Below, piece after piece: positions 1 to 11,230 of a stretch of 64,000 nucleotides of DNA. Each line of letters begins with the position of its first letter. Positions within the stretch are counted from its first letter, which is position 1. The notes under the pieces were generated by a model. That model did no database searches. It was not told the origin of the DNA and saw only the letters and a list, made by a program, of their open reading frames with translations. The stretch spans positions 796,007,258-796,071,257 of the forward strand of contig CM061142.1 in NCBI GenBank assembly GCA_030789695.1, written 5' to 3'. The DNA is from Scilla litardierei. Lineage: Eukaryota > Streptophyta > Magnoliopsida > Asparagales > Asparagaceae. The translations under genes and the position numbers were made by a program.

Positions 1-3000
1 GTTAATTTTGGTAGCTAGAGTTGGGCTTGGATTATTGTTGGTTAATGTTGCTTGGGCTTTAAGAGTTGGGCTAGACTATTAGATGAGAGAAGAGGGTTTG
101 AATCAATTGGGAATGGCAAACTTGTAATACCCATTCCTTCTATACACTTCTTCTCTCTTCCCTTAATTCTTTTTCTTTGTTTTCCTAATCCCCATCTTCT
201 CCCCTTTACTGGCCGCCCATTTCCTTGCTGCTGGCCGAAAATCTCCTCCCCAGGCTGAAAGTTCCAAGGGCAGGCCGAATTCTCAAGCAAGAAAAAAGAG
301 GGGAAATGTGAGAAAGAAAGAGAAAGGAGAAGACTTCTCCTTGTTCCATTCTTCTTCCTCCTCTTATTAGTCTTCTCCCCCTTTCCCCAAGCCCCATGGC
401 TGGCCGAAATTTCCCCCATGCCTATAGCTGGCCGAAATTCCACAGGTCAAGAAAGAAGAAGGGAGAGATTGGAAGAGAAATTGAAAGAGGAAGGAGGAAG
501 AGAAGAGGAGAAAGCTAGGGTTTGGGTTTCCTTGGGAGCTTGATGGAGATGGAGGAGCTTCATGAAATTGAAAGAGAATTAGGGCTTGAGTTTGAGAATG
601 ATGGAGGATTTCATTTAATTGGGAGAGGAAGGAGTCCAATCCTTACTCATATGTTTGATTTCTTGCATTTTTAGGATAAAGATTGCAATTTTAGTAGTTT
701 TGTTGAAATTTCTTGATATAGAGCATGCTTGGTTGAATCCATTTGAATTATAGAATTATATGATGCTATGATGATGCCTCTTGATGTATTGGAGTGCCTT
801 GTTTCAATAGAAATGTGTAATTGTTCTCATTTTGCGATATGAAAGCTTGTTATTCAATTTTATTTGTATGGGAAAATACTAATGAGGTGAAACCGCTCTC
901 TTTTAGGGGATGTAGGAAAATTATTATTCAAGTATTCATTTAGGAATGTTGGGAAGTTTATTTAGAAGGGAATGTTTCTCATTGGAAATTGTCGTCATTG
1001 TTTTAATATGTTGGAAGCTTAAGTAGGAAGAGAGTATGCCTTGCCTTTGGGTCGCTACATCAATTTGTGGAATTAATTACTCGTGATGCATCTTGTTGAT
1101 TTTATATGACGTGTGGAATTTGATGATGCCTTAATTTAGTCTCAGGATGCTCTTGATTGCCTTGTCCTCACAATTGTGTGAAATTGCTCTCTATTGAATG
1201 TTGGAAGCTCTAGATTAATTACGTTGGATTGTTCTTCAAGTTCAATCTTCACAAATCAAATTGGATAGCCTCCATTTTGGCCTTACTCTCAAATGTTGAA
1301 ATGTTAGGGCGTTGGAAATTATTAGGAAATGTTGGGATGATATTTGAATTATTTGATGCAATAGCAATAATTATGTTCCATGTCACCCGAATAATTTGTT
1401 TCAATAATTATGCAAACTTGTTCTCATTTTGAAACATGGAAGTTTTATTACTATTTTTCTCCTTGCAAGAGAAGATGCAATTGCCCCCTTTATGATATTA
1501 ATCTCATTTTGGTTCCATTGCGTAAAAGAAATAGACCTCATTTTGTTATATTGAGTAAACGTATAAATTGCTCTCTTTTTGAATGTTGGAAGTATAAGTA
1601 GTTAAAATTCTTGGTATGGAAATGTGAATTGGGTTATAATGAAATGAGTTGGGTAATGTGAAGCCAAGATTTAGATTCATGATGCAATTGGTTGCTTAAA
1701 TAAAATTGCTCTCTTCCGGTTATATTGACTAAATGAAATTGCTCTTATCTCATTACATTGAATGAATGAACTTGCTCACATTTTGGCTTGTTGGAAATGA
1801 TTTACACAATTTAATTTGCATGAAATGAGGTTCATTTAATTGCATGAAATGAAGTTTAAATGAAATGTAAATGAGATGGAAAAATTTGGCGGTGTGGTGT
1901 TGGATACACGTGGAATATGGAATGTGTGACATGGTCACGTTAGGACACGAGGTGGAGTGCACGGGCATGGACAAAGTTGCCACGGTAGGAGGCGGGTGAA
2001 GTCGCCGTGGACAACCTCTTGATACCATTAGGTGGCTCCACGTGATAACAGAGTAGAATTATTTGCACGTGCACACCGGCTCACTCAGGGGATCCCCATT
2101 GCATTGCATGGCATCGTATTGCTTGTGAATCATGTGCATCATGGCATCATTGAGCATTTGTGTGATTGTGGTGATATATATGTGTGATTGTTGCTTTATG
2201 AGAATGAATGTTGCCATGAATGCATTATATGTTGAAATGGTTGTTTGTTGGAAAGTGAGGTTTTGGGTGGTTGCTAGAAGATGAATTTGGGTTGGAGTTA
2301 TGTTTCCTTCTCTTGAATTAAAATGTTGTTCTGAATGTTATGTTGATGTTGAAGACGTTGTAGTCGTGGTTGTAATTGTTAGTGTTATTGTTGGCGTTGT
2401 TATTAAAACTTAAGGCCAAGATAACATTATTCACCCCTCCCTTAACCAAAGCTAACGCCTTCCGAAGTGATTTAGATCGTTAAGTTACTAATAGCCTTAA
2501 TTGTTGAGAAATTGTTGTTTATTTACGATTCTAGTGCAAGCTCCCATCCTTCTTAATTTCATGTTGTAGTTGTGTCAAGGTGATGTCTTTAAGGGCCTTG
2601 CTAACTAGTTGGCATCTTTAGTGCTTGGTGATGTTAAGATTGCCCTTGCTAAATTATTAAGGAATGTTGTTCAAGATGTTAATTTGATTGGGAACTCATG
2701 TGTGAGTTGGCACCCTTGCATAGTTAGTCCCTTTCATTGGCTAAATTCAATGAGAACATGGAAAACTGTATTGAAATATATGCAAATTGCCCACTTTTTT
2801 ATGTAAGTGGTGATCTTTACTAAAGTTTGATGCACTCGTGTCATTTGAATGAAGAGTCATGCTATAGTTAGTCATTTCTCTATATGTTAGTCATGCTATA
2901 GTTAGTCATTTCTCTATATGTTAGTCATGCTAATGTTGTCTTACTAATGAACTTGGTGATATTACTAATGAACTTGGTGTTGGTATTGGTGCTATTACTA

Positions 3001-4283
3001 ATGTTTCTTAAGAACGAGGTTGTGTCGATATTTATAGTGGTGTTGGTGTTGGTGTTGTTGGTTGATCATTGTTATATTTTTCTTATAAACAAAGCAGGTT
3101 CTTGTAAATATTATTTGTGTTGTATTTGGAAAAGATTGGGAAATACAAGGGAAACTCTGCCGAAATTTTTACAAGCTTTTCATAAAATCCGAAGTATTAG
3201 AAACTTAAGCTAGGAATTCTACTTGCTACTTCCCTCATTATTTCTATGTTTAAAGGGAGGTAATTCTCAATCTCTAATTGAAAAGTTAGTAAGAGTGTTT
3301 TATGCTTGCTTGCAAGTTGGAAGCGTTAGAGAGGGTAAGAACCCCTCTTCGTATGGTGTATTGTCTTTACAATTCTTTCACGCGTGTAAAAGAGACAAAT
3401 CTTAATTAAAGGTAGGAAATTCTTTCTATACTGGGGTGTAGACCCATATATCTTCAAGATGACATGTTGCTAGCCGTTGTCTTGTTTTTGATTTCACTTA
3501 CCCTTAGCTAGATGCAAATTTCTAAATGAGAATTAATTCGAGTTTAGTATCTTGTTTGAGTAGCCACCCTTGTTGGGCCCAAAATGGCACCCTTTCTCGT
3601 ACTACATGCCATCTAAGTCCAAGCTGGGTTTCAGTTCATTAATAATGCAGCTCACTTCTCTATATGTCCTACTTACTTGGTTTTGCAGGTTCTCCTCTAG
3701 CCGCAGTTACGTGTTTGGAAATGATACCATTTACATTTTTGTATGCGCTTATCGTGATATGCCATGAGATAGTTTCTGTTGTTAGTTCGAGTATAGCATT
3801 TTTGTGCACCATGTGAGTTGGGTTTGGACATCCTACTGGGTCACGCTGTGACGTGTCCCGTTGATATTTTTTTCAGGTGTTGGTTCGTGGAGTTCGAGGC
3901 CCACGAGTCCAGTTGGTTGGAGTTGGTTGGAGTTGAGGGTTAGAGAGCGTAAGAGAGTTTTTGGGTGGGTGTTGTTTTGTACTTCGGCGAGATGTGGGTA
4001 TCCTATTGTACATGAGATTTGGCTATATGTTGTATATGGGTTTTGGTTGAGTGATGTTGTACTCGGAAATTGTATAATCAGCTAGTGTATGCGTTTCAGT
4101 GTTTGGTTTGACTGTCTCTCTTGTGTTTCTGTGACATCTGGAATGCTACAGGTACTATCCGAGCAGTGTGCAGTGGACCTGCTTGTGTTTGTAATTTGGT
4201 ATTTCCTTCGTAGCACCCGCCTCTTTGGGAATACCTGATATGGATTCGTACTTATCGGGTATCCTGGGGAGCGGGGCGTTACA
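1..4283 (+). repeat. 5' LTR of the LARD-like element (left end missing)
   Basis: It aligns over its whole length with the split 3' LTR, at an offset of 5538 for positions 1-192 and about 16047 further on. It ends in the inverted terminal sequence GGGGCGTTACA, the complement of the TGTAATGCCC start seen at 5153. No credible protein is encoded; short reading frames in it recur in both copies only because the LTR is duplicated. By eye the two LTRs differ by roughly one to two percent, suggesting a fairly recent insertion. It contains diffuse internal repeats around the words TTGCTCTC and GAATGTTGGAAG (about 890-1800) and a 37-bp tandem duplication near 2862-2935. Confidence 0.85.
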
Positions 4284-5152
4284 TTTTGGTGGCCCATGCA
4301 GGTCATCACACTGCGGCTGTGTAAGGGTAGTGCATGTGGTATTCTGAGGGGAGTTTAGACCTAAGGTGGGTAGAGTCCAGCCTTGAGATAGGACCTGAGT
4401 ACCAGAAGCTTAAGGTGTAGAACCCCTGGGGGTGGACCTTTGAGTGCTGATTGACGATGTATGTGTATGCATATGTATGTGATGTATGTGTGTATGTATG
4501 TATACTTATGTATTGGTAGCTATATAAGCATTGAATGCCTGTCGAGTATATTGAGACGATATACTCCTTTGTGTAATTATGATCGTATATGCCTATGGTA
4601 TGTGTATGAATGATTCTATGGCTATGTGACTGTATTTGAAGTGTTTGTGTTAATAATTACGTATCATGATATTATATAATTGATTGATCTCTCGGCCATC
4701 TATAGATGTGGAGTGTTGGCTGTATGGGTCCTTGTGTTCCACTCAGTAATGAGTGGGCATGCCATTAGAGTTGTGTGTTTGATATATGTATATATGTGAG
4801 ATGCTTGTGGTTGCAAGTCTGGTTGTAAGCGGGTACGCTTACACCGGTGTTAGGATCGATATAGTCATATCCGGGTGTATTGATGTTGATGTGGAAGATT
4901 TTATGTATGGCATGTGTGTGTATGTTTAAATGTGTACATGGTGACCTAGGTGGTTGTAAGTTTCAGGATAGCAGTGCATGTGGTTATATTTGGAATGGTG
5001 TACTTGTGTGTATTTGAACTAGTAAGTGTTGGTATATGAATGTGCCTTATCTATATGATGGGGTAGAGTGACCCTACATATCTTTGTTCACCCTCAGCTA
5101 TGTCCTAAGCTAAAAAGTTCGGGGACAAACTTTATTTTTAAGGTGGGTAGAT
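4284..5152 (+). other. Non-coding interior of the LARD-like element with candidate primer site and polypurine tract
   Basis: The 869 bp between the LTRs contain no reading frame of note. The first bases after the LTR are TTTTGGTGGCCCATGCAGG; a primer binding site could start at the TGG at 4287, although the priming tRNA is not recognised. The same leader words follow the LTR of the minus-strand Gypsy fragment near 54270. The right end, around 5117-5152, has a GTTCGGGGAC segment and AAGGTGGGTAGA directly before the 3' LTR, which resembles the polypurine region of plant chromovirus-type Gypsy elements. The middle is GT-rich and low in complexity. Confidence 0.7.
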
Positions 5153-5734
5153 TGTAATGCCCGTATGTGTAAAATACTATATGTGTGTGTGTGTACAGTA
5201 ATTTTGTTATGTGTATAGTAATTTTCTACAGGTATGGCTATCGGGCGACTATGATATGCCTTGGATCTAAGCGAATACGTGTGATTGGATAGTAAATTGA
5301 TATTTTGTTAGCACGCCATTAGTGTTTTTAGCGTGCTTAGCGATTTTTGTTGGTGAGGGTGTATAGTAAAATGGTATGTTTATGGTGCTTGGTGATACTG
5401 GGATAGTTATTACTGAATGATGATAATATTAATTAATAGTTGGTTATTATTCTTGGTGATGTTGTTATTAGAATTGGTATTAGTATTTTTCTCCTTGGTG
5501 ATGTTAATTAACATTTCACGACTATTGTGAAGGCCTTAGTTAATTTTGGCAGCTAGAGTTGGGCTTGGATTATTGTTGGTTAATGTTGCTTGGGCTTTAA
5601 GAGTTGGGCTAGACTATTAGATGAGAGAAGAGGGTTTGAATCAATTGGGAATGGTAAACTTGTAATACCCATTCCTTCTATACACTTCTTCTCTCTTCCC
5701 TTAATTCTTTTTCTTTGTTTTCCTAATCCCCTTC
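5153..5734 (+). repeat. 3' LTR of the LARD-like element, left part
   Basis: It starts TGTAATGCCC and carries the first 582 bp of the LTR, including the 386 bp that are outside the window in the 5' copy. It breaks at the TTC at 5732-5734, where the Harbinger element begins, and resumes at 16241. Confidence 0.85.
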
Positions 5735-5758
5735 GGGCCTGTTCCAATGGGTTTCTTT
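5735..5758 (+). repeat. Left terminal inverted repeat of the Harbinger element
   Basis: It reads GGGCCTGTTCCAATGGGTTT, followed by CTTT. It matches the inverted right end at 20 of 24 positions. The preceding TTC (5732-5734) is the target duplication. The GGG-CTGTT start is typical of PIF/Harbinger termini. Confidence 0.85.
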
Positions 5759-6395
5759 TGTTGGAGAATTTACTGTTTGGAATAGTAAATCCTAGGAGAA
5801 ATTAGTGAAGAGAGAGAAGAGGAGTAGTGTGTTTCTTTTGGTTGCTTTAGGTTGCTTTGGGTTGGAAAGTGGAGAGGAGTTTTGTTTGTGGGGCCCATAG
5901 TAAAGTAGTGTGTTTCTTTGGTTATATGGGTATTGTGAAAGTTGGTTGAGGAAAGTGAGAAAGTTGGTTATGGTGATTTGAGGTGAGATTACCCCCCAAC
6001 CGAATTTGGGCAATTAACTTGTGAAACCCAACATTTCAATAATTATTAATTAAATAACTAGTAAATATGAAATAAATTAATATTAAATAAACATATTTAA
6101 GTACAATTTACGTCATTAAATTTTAAATAACCGAATTTAACAAAGGAATATTTAATTGAATAAGGCCGAATAATTAGAAACGCAAGCATGACAAGCAACG
6201 CAATCAATAGAAATAAAAAAAACAATTTATTGAACTGGCAGCAAAACATGGTGTATATTTTTAAATGCTCACCGATAAGCTCATATCAGCTAGAACAAAC
6301 CAAAGTCACATTCCAAAATAGCCAATATTTATAAAATACTTATAATATACATATTACAAGTCTCATCTGACATCCCAACATACAGAAATAAATGT
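5759..6395. other. Left subterminal region of the Harbinger element, non-coding
   Basis: It contains repeated GTTTCTTTTGGTT and AAGTTGGTT words close to the TIR, then AT-rich sequence. The word GCTCACCGATAAG near 6267 recurs near 15691 at the other end, which suggests a shared subterminal motif. No gene was seen. This may serve as 3' untranslated sequence of the minus-strand GRF frame. Confidence 0.5.
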
Positions 6396-6851
6396 TTACA
6401 TTTTAAGCGCGATAATAAACAACAGTAACAAAAATAGCAGAAAGCCTAAGATCGCATACAAAACCAACTTAATGGTATTGTATTCGTAGAGAATGGTGTC
6501 CATTTTCCTAGCCAACCGCCCCTCAATTTCCAAAAGCCGCCTATCAGATACCGCTGTGGAAGAGGATGCATGGGTTGGGCTTCTTGCAAGCTCATCAAGC
6601 AACTGTAGTATCACATAAGTGGACCACTCTGAGTGAGCTGGATCCTTCCATTCGTAGTAGTTGTATTTATTATTCCCTCGCACAGGACAGCTCCAAAAGC
6701 GACGGCCAGGATTATTTCTGGTCTATGATGTCCTCCTGGCAACCCGTAGCCGACAATGGCAAAACCTGCTGTCATCATCATCTGGATCCAACTGCGACCC
6801 TGTAGGAAGTCTGGGTCTGGATTGAATAGACTGGCTGGAACCGGTGCTCAT
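6396..6851 (-). pseudogene. GRF-type zinc-finger protein with C-terminal membrane segment, interrupted by one stop
   Basis: A minus-strand frame starts at the ATG at 6851 with an MSTGSSQS-type N terminus. An acidic DPDDDD stretch follows, then a CHC cluster and an RTS segment. A TAG at 6723-6725 interrupts it, after which the same frame continues with TRNNPGRRFWSCP and YEWKDP. That order (C-x-C, RTS-W-TRNNPGRRF, C, a final C, then F/Y-E-W-DP) is the plant GRF zinc finger; the stop sits where the family usually has Trp. One expected zinc ligand is not Cys here (NYYEW instead of CGYFEW). After the finger come a helical, charged stretch and a hydrophobic C-terminal segment (LVLYAILGFLLFLLLLFII) that looks like a membrane anchor. 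Total length would be 151 codons plus stop. It lies inside the Harbinger element downstream of the Myb gene. Function is unknown; it may be a captured host gene or an accessory transposon gene. Confidence 0.6.
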
Positions 6852-7269
6852 TTGTACCTTGCAAGAAATAAAGATTGACAACGGAGGCATGCAACATATA
6901 TACAAATAAATAATGAAAAACAATTTTAAGCAGCAAGGATACATACAGAAGTGCATCAAGAAGCGACACCTCAAACTGAGACAGACAATTGAAGAAACCA
7001 AAGAATAAACGTATAAATCCATAAAACCCAGAAATAAACTGAAAAAAATTTAACATTTGCGAAAACCAAACAATCCCCACAATGAAACAATCCCCAAACA
7101 ATCCCGTACCCAAGTCAAATAAAAATTATTTGACTTGTGCCCTCAGGTAAACATGTTTTGTAGCATGAACAACAGAAGGTATATGGTGGTTGCTCATTAT
7201 AAATGAACCTTCCAGCCAAATACCCCTATATCTTCTTTTCATAGGGTCAATTTTTGCATTTATTGTTCA

Positions 7270-7395
7270 TCATCATCGGGCATAAGTTGGTTTTTGGGTC
7301 ATAGCTCCAGGTTGCAGTATGTGTTTATGGGTTGTTAATTTTGGATCATGGTATCAGATTTTTGTGGCATTGCTCCAGATTGCTGGTTGTATGCA
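7270..7395 (-). repeat. Inverted copies of the 70-bp repeat
   Basis: Around 7280-7385 the sequence reads as the reverse complement of the array units to the right: GGGTTGTTAATTTTGGATCA, then ATCAGATTTTTGTGGCATTGCTCCAG. One full unit and part of another are present. They oppose the array that starts near 7700 and could form a long hairpin with it. The 300 bp between them hold no gene. Confidence 0.75.
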
Positions 7396-7699
7396 AAACA
7401 TACATAAGCCCTCAGGAAGAAATTAATTATATCATGATAAATAGTTGGTAATAGGCAGTTGCTCCATCACATATCACCCCCTCATTTAACATCCGCTCAT
7501 CTCATATACCGATGCATACCGTCCATTTCATTTCATATGATTTTCAATGTATCTCGCGAATATACATCATTGGGGAGTAATGGAACCATCAAGCGTAATA
7601 CCAACTATTTATCCATAACCGAGGGACATAGGGATCAAATAAGCATCTTCATCATTGGGCTATAGGTAAACCATAACAAGTAGCCTTGCCAACCAATCT

Positions 7700-9340
7700 A
7701 CAGCCTAGATCAATGACTGGAGCAATGCCACAACATTCTGATTCCAAGATCCAAAATTAACAACCCATACAAACAAACTGCAGCCTGGAGCAATGCCACA
7801 AAAATCAGATTCAATGAGCCAAATTTAACAACCCATACCAACAAACTGCAGCAAGGAGTAATGCCACATAAAAATCTGATTCCATGTTCCAAAATTAATG
7901 ACCCATTCACACATGCTGCAGCCTGGAGCAATGCCACAAAAATCAGATTCCATGATCCAAATTTAACATGGCAAACAAACAAACTGCAGCCTGGAGATAT
8001 GCCACAAAAAATCTGAAAACATGAGCCAAAATTAACAACCCATTCACACATGCTGCAACCTGGAGCAATGCCTCAAAAATATGATACCATGAACCAAAAT
8101 TAACAACCTCATAAACACACTCAGCAACCTGGATCAAAGCCCAAAAAATCTGAAAACATGAGCCAAAATTAACAACCCATTCACACATGCTGCAGCCTGG
8201 AGCAATGCCACAAAAATCAGATTCCATGATCCAAATTTAACATGGCAAACAAACAAATTGCAGCCTGGAGATATGCCACAAAAAATCTGAAAACATGAGC
8301 CAAAATTAACAACCCATTCACACATGCTGCAACCTGGAGCAATGCCTCAAAAATATGCTACCATGAACCAAAATTAACAACCTCATAAACACACTCAGCA
8401 ACCTGGATCAAAGCCCAAAAAATCTGAAAACATGAGCCAAAATTAACAACCCATTCACACATGCTGCAGCCTGGAGCAATGCCACAAAAATCAGATTCCA
8501 TGATCCAAATTTAACATGGCAAACAAACAAACTGCAGCATGGAGATATGCCACAAAAAATCTGAAAACATGATCCAAAATTAACAACCCATTCACACATG
8601 CTGCAACCTGGAGCAATGCCTCAAAAATATGATACCATGAACCAAAAACCAACAAACTCATAAACACACACAGCTACCTGGAGCATTGACCCAAAAATCT
8701 GATACCATGAACCAAATTTAACAGCCCATAGACACAGAATGCAGCCTGGAGTAATGCCACATAAACTCTGAGTCCATGATCCAAAATTATCAACCACATA
8801 AGCACAAAAAGCAAACTGGAGCATTGACCCAAAAATCTGACTCCATGATCCAAATTTAACAACCTCATAAACACAAAAAGCGGCATGGAGCATTGCCCCA
8901 AAAATATGATGCCATGTTCCAAAATTATCAACCTCATAAAAACATAATGCAACCTGGAGCAATACCCTAAAAATCTGAATACATGACCCAAACTTAACCA
9001 CCCATAGACACAGAATGCATCATGGAGAAATGCCACAAAAAATCTGAGTCCATGATCCAAAATTATCAACCACATAAACACCAAAAATAATATGGAGCAA
9101 ATCCACAAAAAACTGAGTCCATGAGCCAAATTGAACAACCTCATAAACACAAAATGCAGCATGGAGCATTGCCCCAAAAATATGATTCCATGTTCCAATT
9201 TAACAACCCAAACACCCAAAATGCAGCCTGGAGAAATGCCACAAAAATCTGGATCTTTGAGCAATCAAGAACAACACAAATACACAAACTGCATCATGGA
9301 TACATGCAACACAAACTGATACATTGACCCATAACCCAAA
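7700..9340 (+). repeat. Tandem array A of about 70-bp repeats
   Basis: About 23 degenerate units are built on the words CTGGAGCAATGCC, ACAAAAATCTGA, CCATGATCCAAA and TTAACAACCCAT. Successive CTGGAG words are about 70 bp apart (for example 7783, 7853, 7921, 7990). From about 8040 to 8640 four units form a higher-order repeat of 274 bp; the CAACCTGGAGCAATGCCTC variant recurs at about 8057, 8331 and 8605. Units become more divergent to the right. The minus-strand reading frames that run through the array come from the repeat and are not genes. The array lies downstream of the Myb gene. Confidence 0.85.
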
Positions 9341-9591
9341 ACCCCCCATCAACACATACTAACACAAGTAGCAATGCACCAAAAACAAATACAATACGCC
9401 ATCCACCAAAACCCCTGTAAACACATTTTGAATCCTTTTCCAACCCCCCGTCCAAATCTCCCCCAACATAACATCGTCACTGCTCAAACATCTTCCCATC
9501 CCAGCCAGCTAGCCTCCTAGTCCAAATCAAACCCCGCAACTATATCTTCTATCATCATTTTCCGAGCCTCATGAGGCAAGGCCAAAAAGCT

Positions 9592-10991
9592 TCATGCCTC
9601 CAGCTCATCGTTGCGCAGGGCCTTAAATACCTTTAACAATATACCCGGGGTATACTCGGTAAACTCGTAGACATGCTTAGCAAGCGGTGCAGTCCAATGT
9701 GAGTGTGCGGACCTTATAGCATCCGCGACCTCTTTCATGTTTTCTGATATTTCCCGCATGATGTCGGGATCTTGAACCATGCCCCGTCTGCGGTGTTTCT
9801 TTTTACCCATCGCATGTGGGTTTGAATGACTTGATCCTCCCTGATTAGCAGGCCCGGTGCTAGCTTGGGTGGGAATTTCTTCCGTGACATTGTGTGGTGG
9901 TGAATCTATATGAATTGGCTCGTGACTTACGGGCTCTCCCTCGCCTTCGCCTTCATGAAACTCTCCACCAAACCTTTCAAAAACACCCATTGCTAAATCC
10001 CCCTTCGCAGCATCATCACCAATGATGGTAACAAGATCGTCATACCATGGCAGTGGATGGTTCCCATAAGCCCGCAGCCGATGGTTAGCCTGAACAATTA
10101 CAATATCAAATATGATAACGGGCATGCAAAGCTATATTTAATGTAGATCACATAGCATATCTAAAAGGTAGAAGTAATTACAGCCGCCCATGTATCATAC
10201 GTTTCGGGATCAAGCATAATGACCTTATTCTCCTCATCCCATCCGGCTCCGCTTAGGACCATGCACTCCTTTACGTCTTTGAGACGTCTCCTCAACGATT
10301 TCATGTGATTCTTCACATTAACACTTGAGAATGAAGTCCCATGGGTGTTATTTATTTTCGCTGCGGCGGCAGTGAAGGCTGTATTTTTGAAAGACTTATC
10401 AGCTTTATACCCCTAACGTGCAAGCTCAGCAAGGAATGGAATGAGGGTTTCACCGTAAGCATTCGTCCAAAGTTTGTTTTGTTGTGTTGACGATGAAGGC
10501 TGCTTCGACTTCTTTCGGGGGCTTGAAACAGACCCATCAGCATCTTCGCTACGTCGGCTCGACTTCCTAGAAGTTTCACTGCCGGGGGTTTGTTCATTGC
10601 CACTAGGTGGCGTAGGCATAGCGAATGCAGGTGGGGAAGCTGGGCTTCTGTACGAGGCTTGCTCTCCCCCTTGCAGCATATTCATAAACCCCATTCCAGG
10701 CGGCGATGGCATCTGCATTGGCATTTGCATAGGAATGTTGAAATTTGGATATTGTGGATATCTCATTCCATGCCCACCTGATGGGTACACAAGCCCACCT
10801 GCTTGGAAGCCATGCATGTGATAGGGCATCGTTTGCATCCTCTTGGGAATAGGTCGGTTGACAATTGGGTCAACCATTCTGTCAGCTTCTACCCATTGTG
10901 TCCCATATACAGTATCATAGCTGGGGAGCATGGGATCACGCCCAGGCCGGTTTGGGTCACCCCCCTGACCAGCATTTGACGAGCCTGCCAT
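9592..10991 (-). pseudogene. Harbinger Myb/SANT-like DNA-binding protein, two exons, one premature stop
   Basis: Exon 1 is 10991-10182 and exon 2 is 10089-9592, joined over a 92-bp intron with GT (10181-10180) and AG (10091-10090) borders; the join would give 435 codons plus stop. The first 140 residues are rich in Gly, Pro and Met. A Ser/Lys/Arg-rich segment follows, then the Myb/SANT-like fold: a Trp near residue 177, FLAEL, GYKADKSFK, the AAAAKIN helix, NVKNHMKSLRRR, the GWDEE segment and a Trp before the exon border. This is the Myb_DNA-bind_3 pattern that PIF/Harbinger elements encode as their second protein, which helps import and target the transposase. A TAG at 10411-10413 sits inside the domain just before GYKAD, so the protein stops at 192 residues. 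The C terminus has a KKKHRRR basic patch that could be a nuclear signal. It is transcribed in the same direction as, and downstream of, the transposase. Confidence 0.8.
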
Positions 10992-11230
10992 CCCTACAAC
11001 ATAATCAAATTAAATTGAAAATGCAACGTTGTGGCTATAAACATCCAACCTACCTATAACATGAACCTATACTGCATTCGAATATAAAATTGCATAAGTG
11101 TAAAGCAAATAGTGGGTAAGCAAATGCATGAAATTTTTTGGAAAAATCAACAAAGCAACACTAATGCAATATGTCTGATACAAGAAATAAAATGTTCAGT
11201 CATAGGAGGCAATAATATACGCCGGCCCCC
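10992..11230. other. Intergenic spacer between transposase and Myb gene
   Basis: This is 239 bp of AT-rich sequence with no gene. It must contain the end of the transposase transcript and the start of the Myb transcript if they are separate units. Confidence 0.5.

Noticed and set aside
367..639. Ser/Phe-rich 90-codon frame also present at 16414-16686
   Set aside because: It is present twice only because it lies in both LTRs; no family motif.
7710..9264. Several overlapping minus-strand frames of 60-196 codons with repeated hydrophobic motifs
   Set aside because: They are translations of the 70-bp tandem array; the unit length allows open frames in several phases and there is no gene structure.
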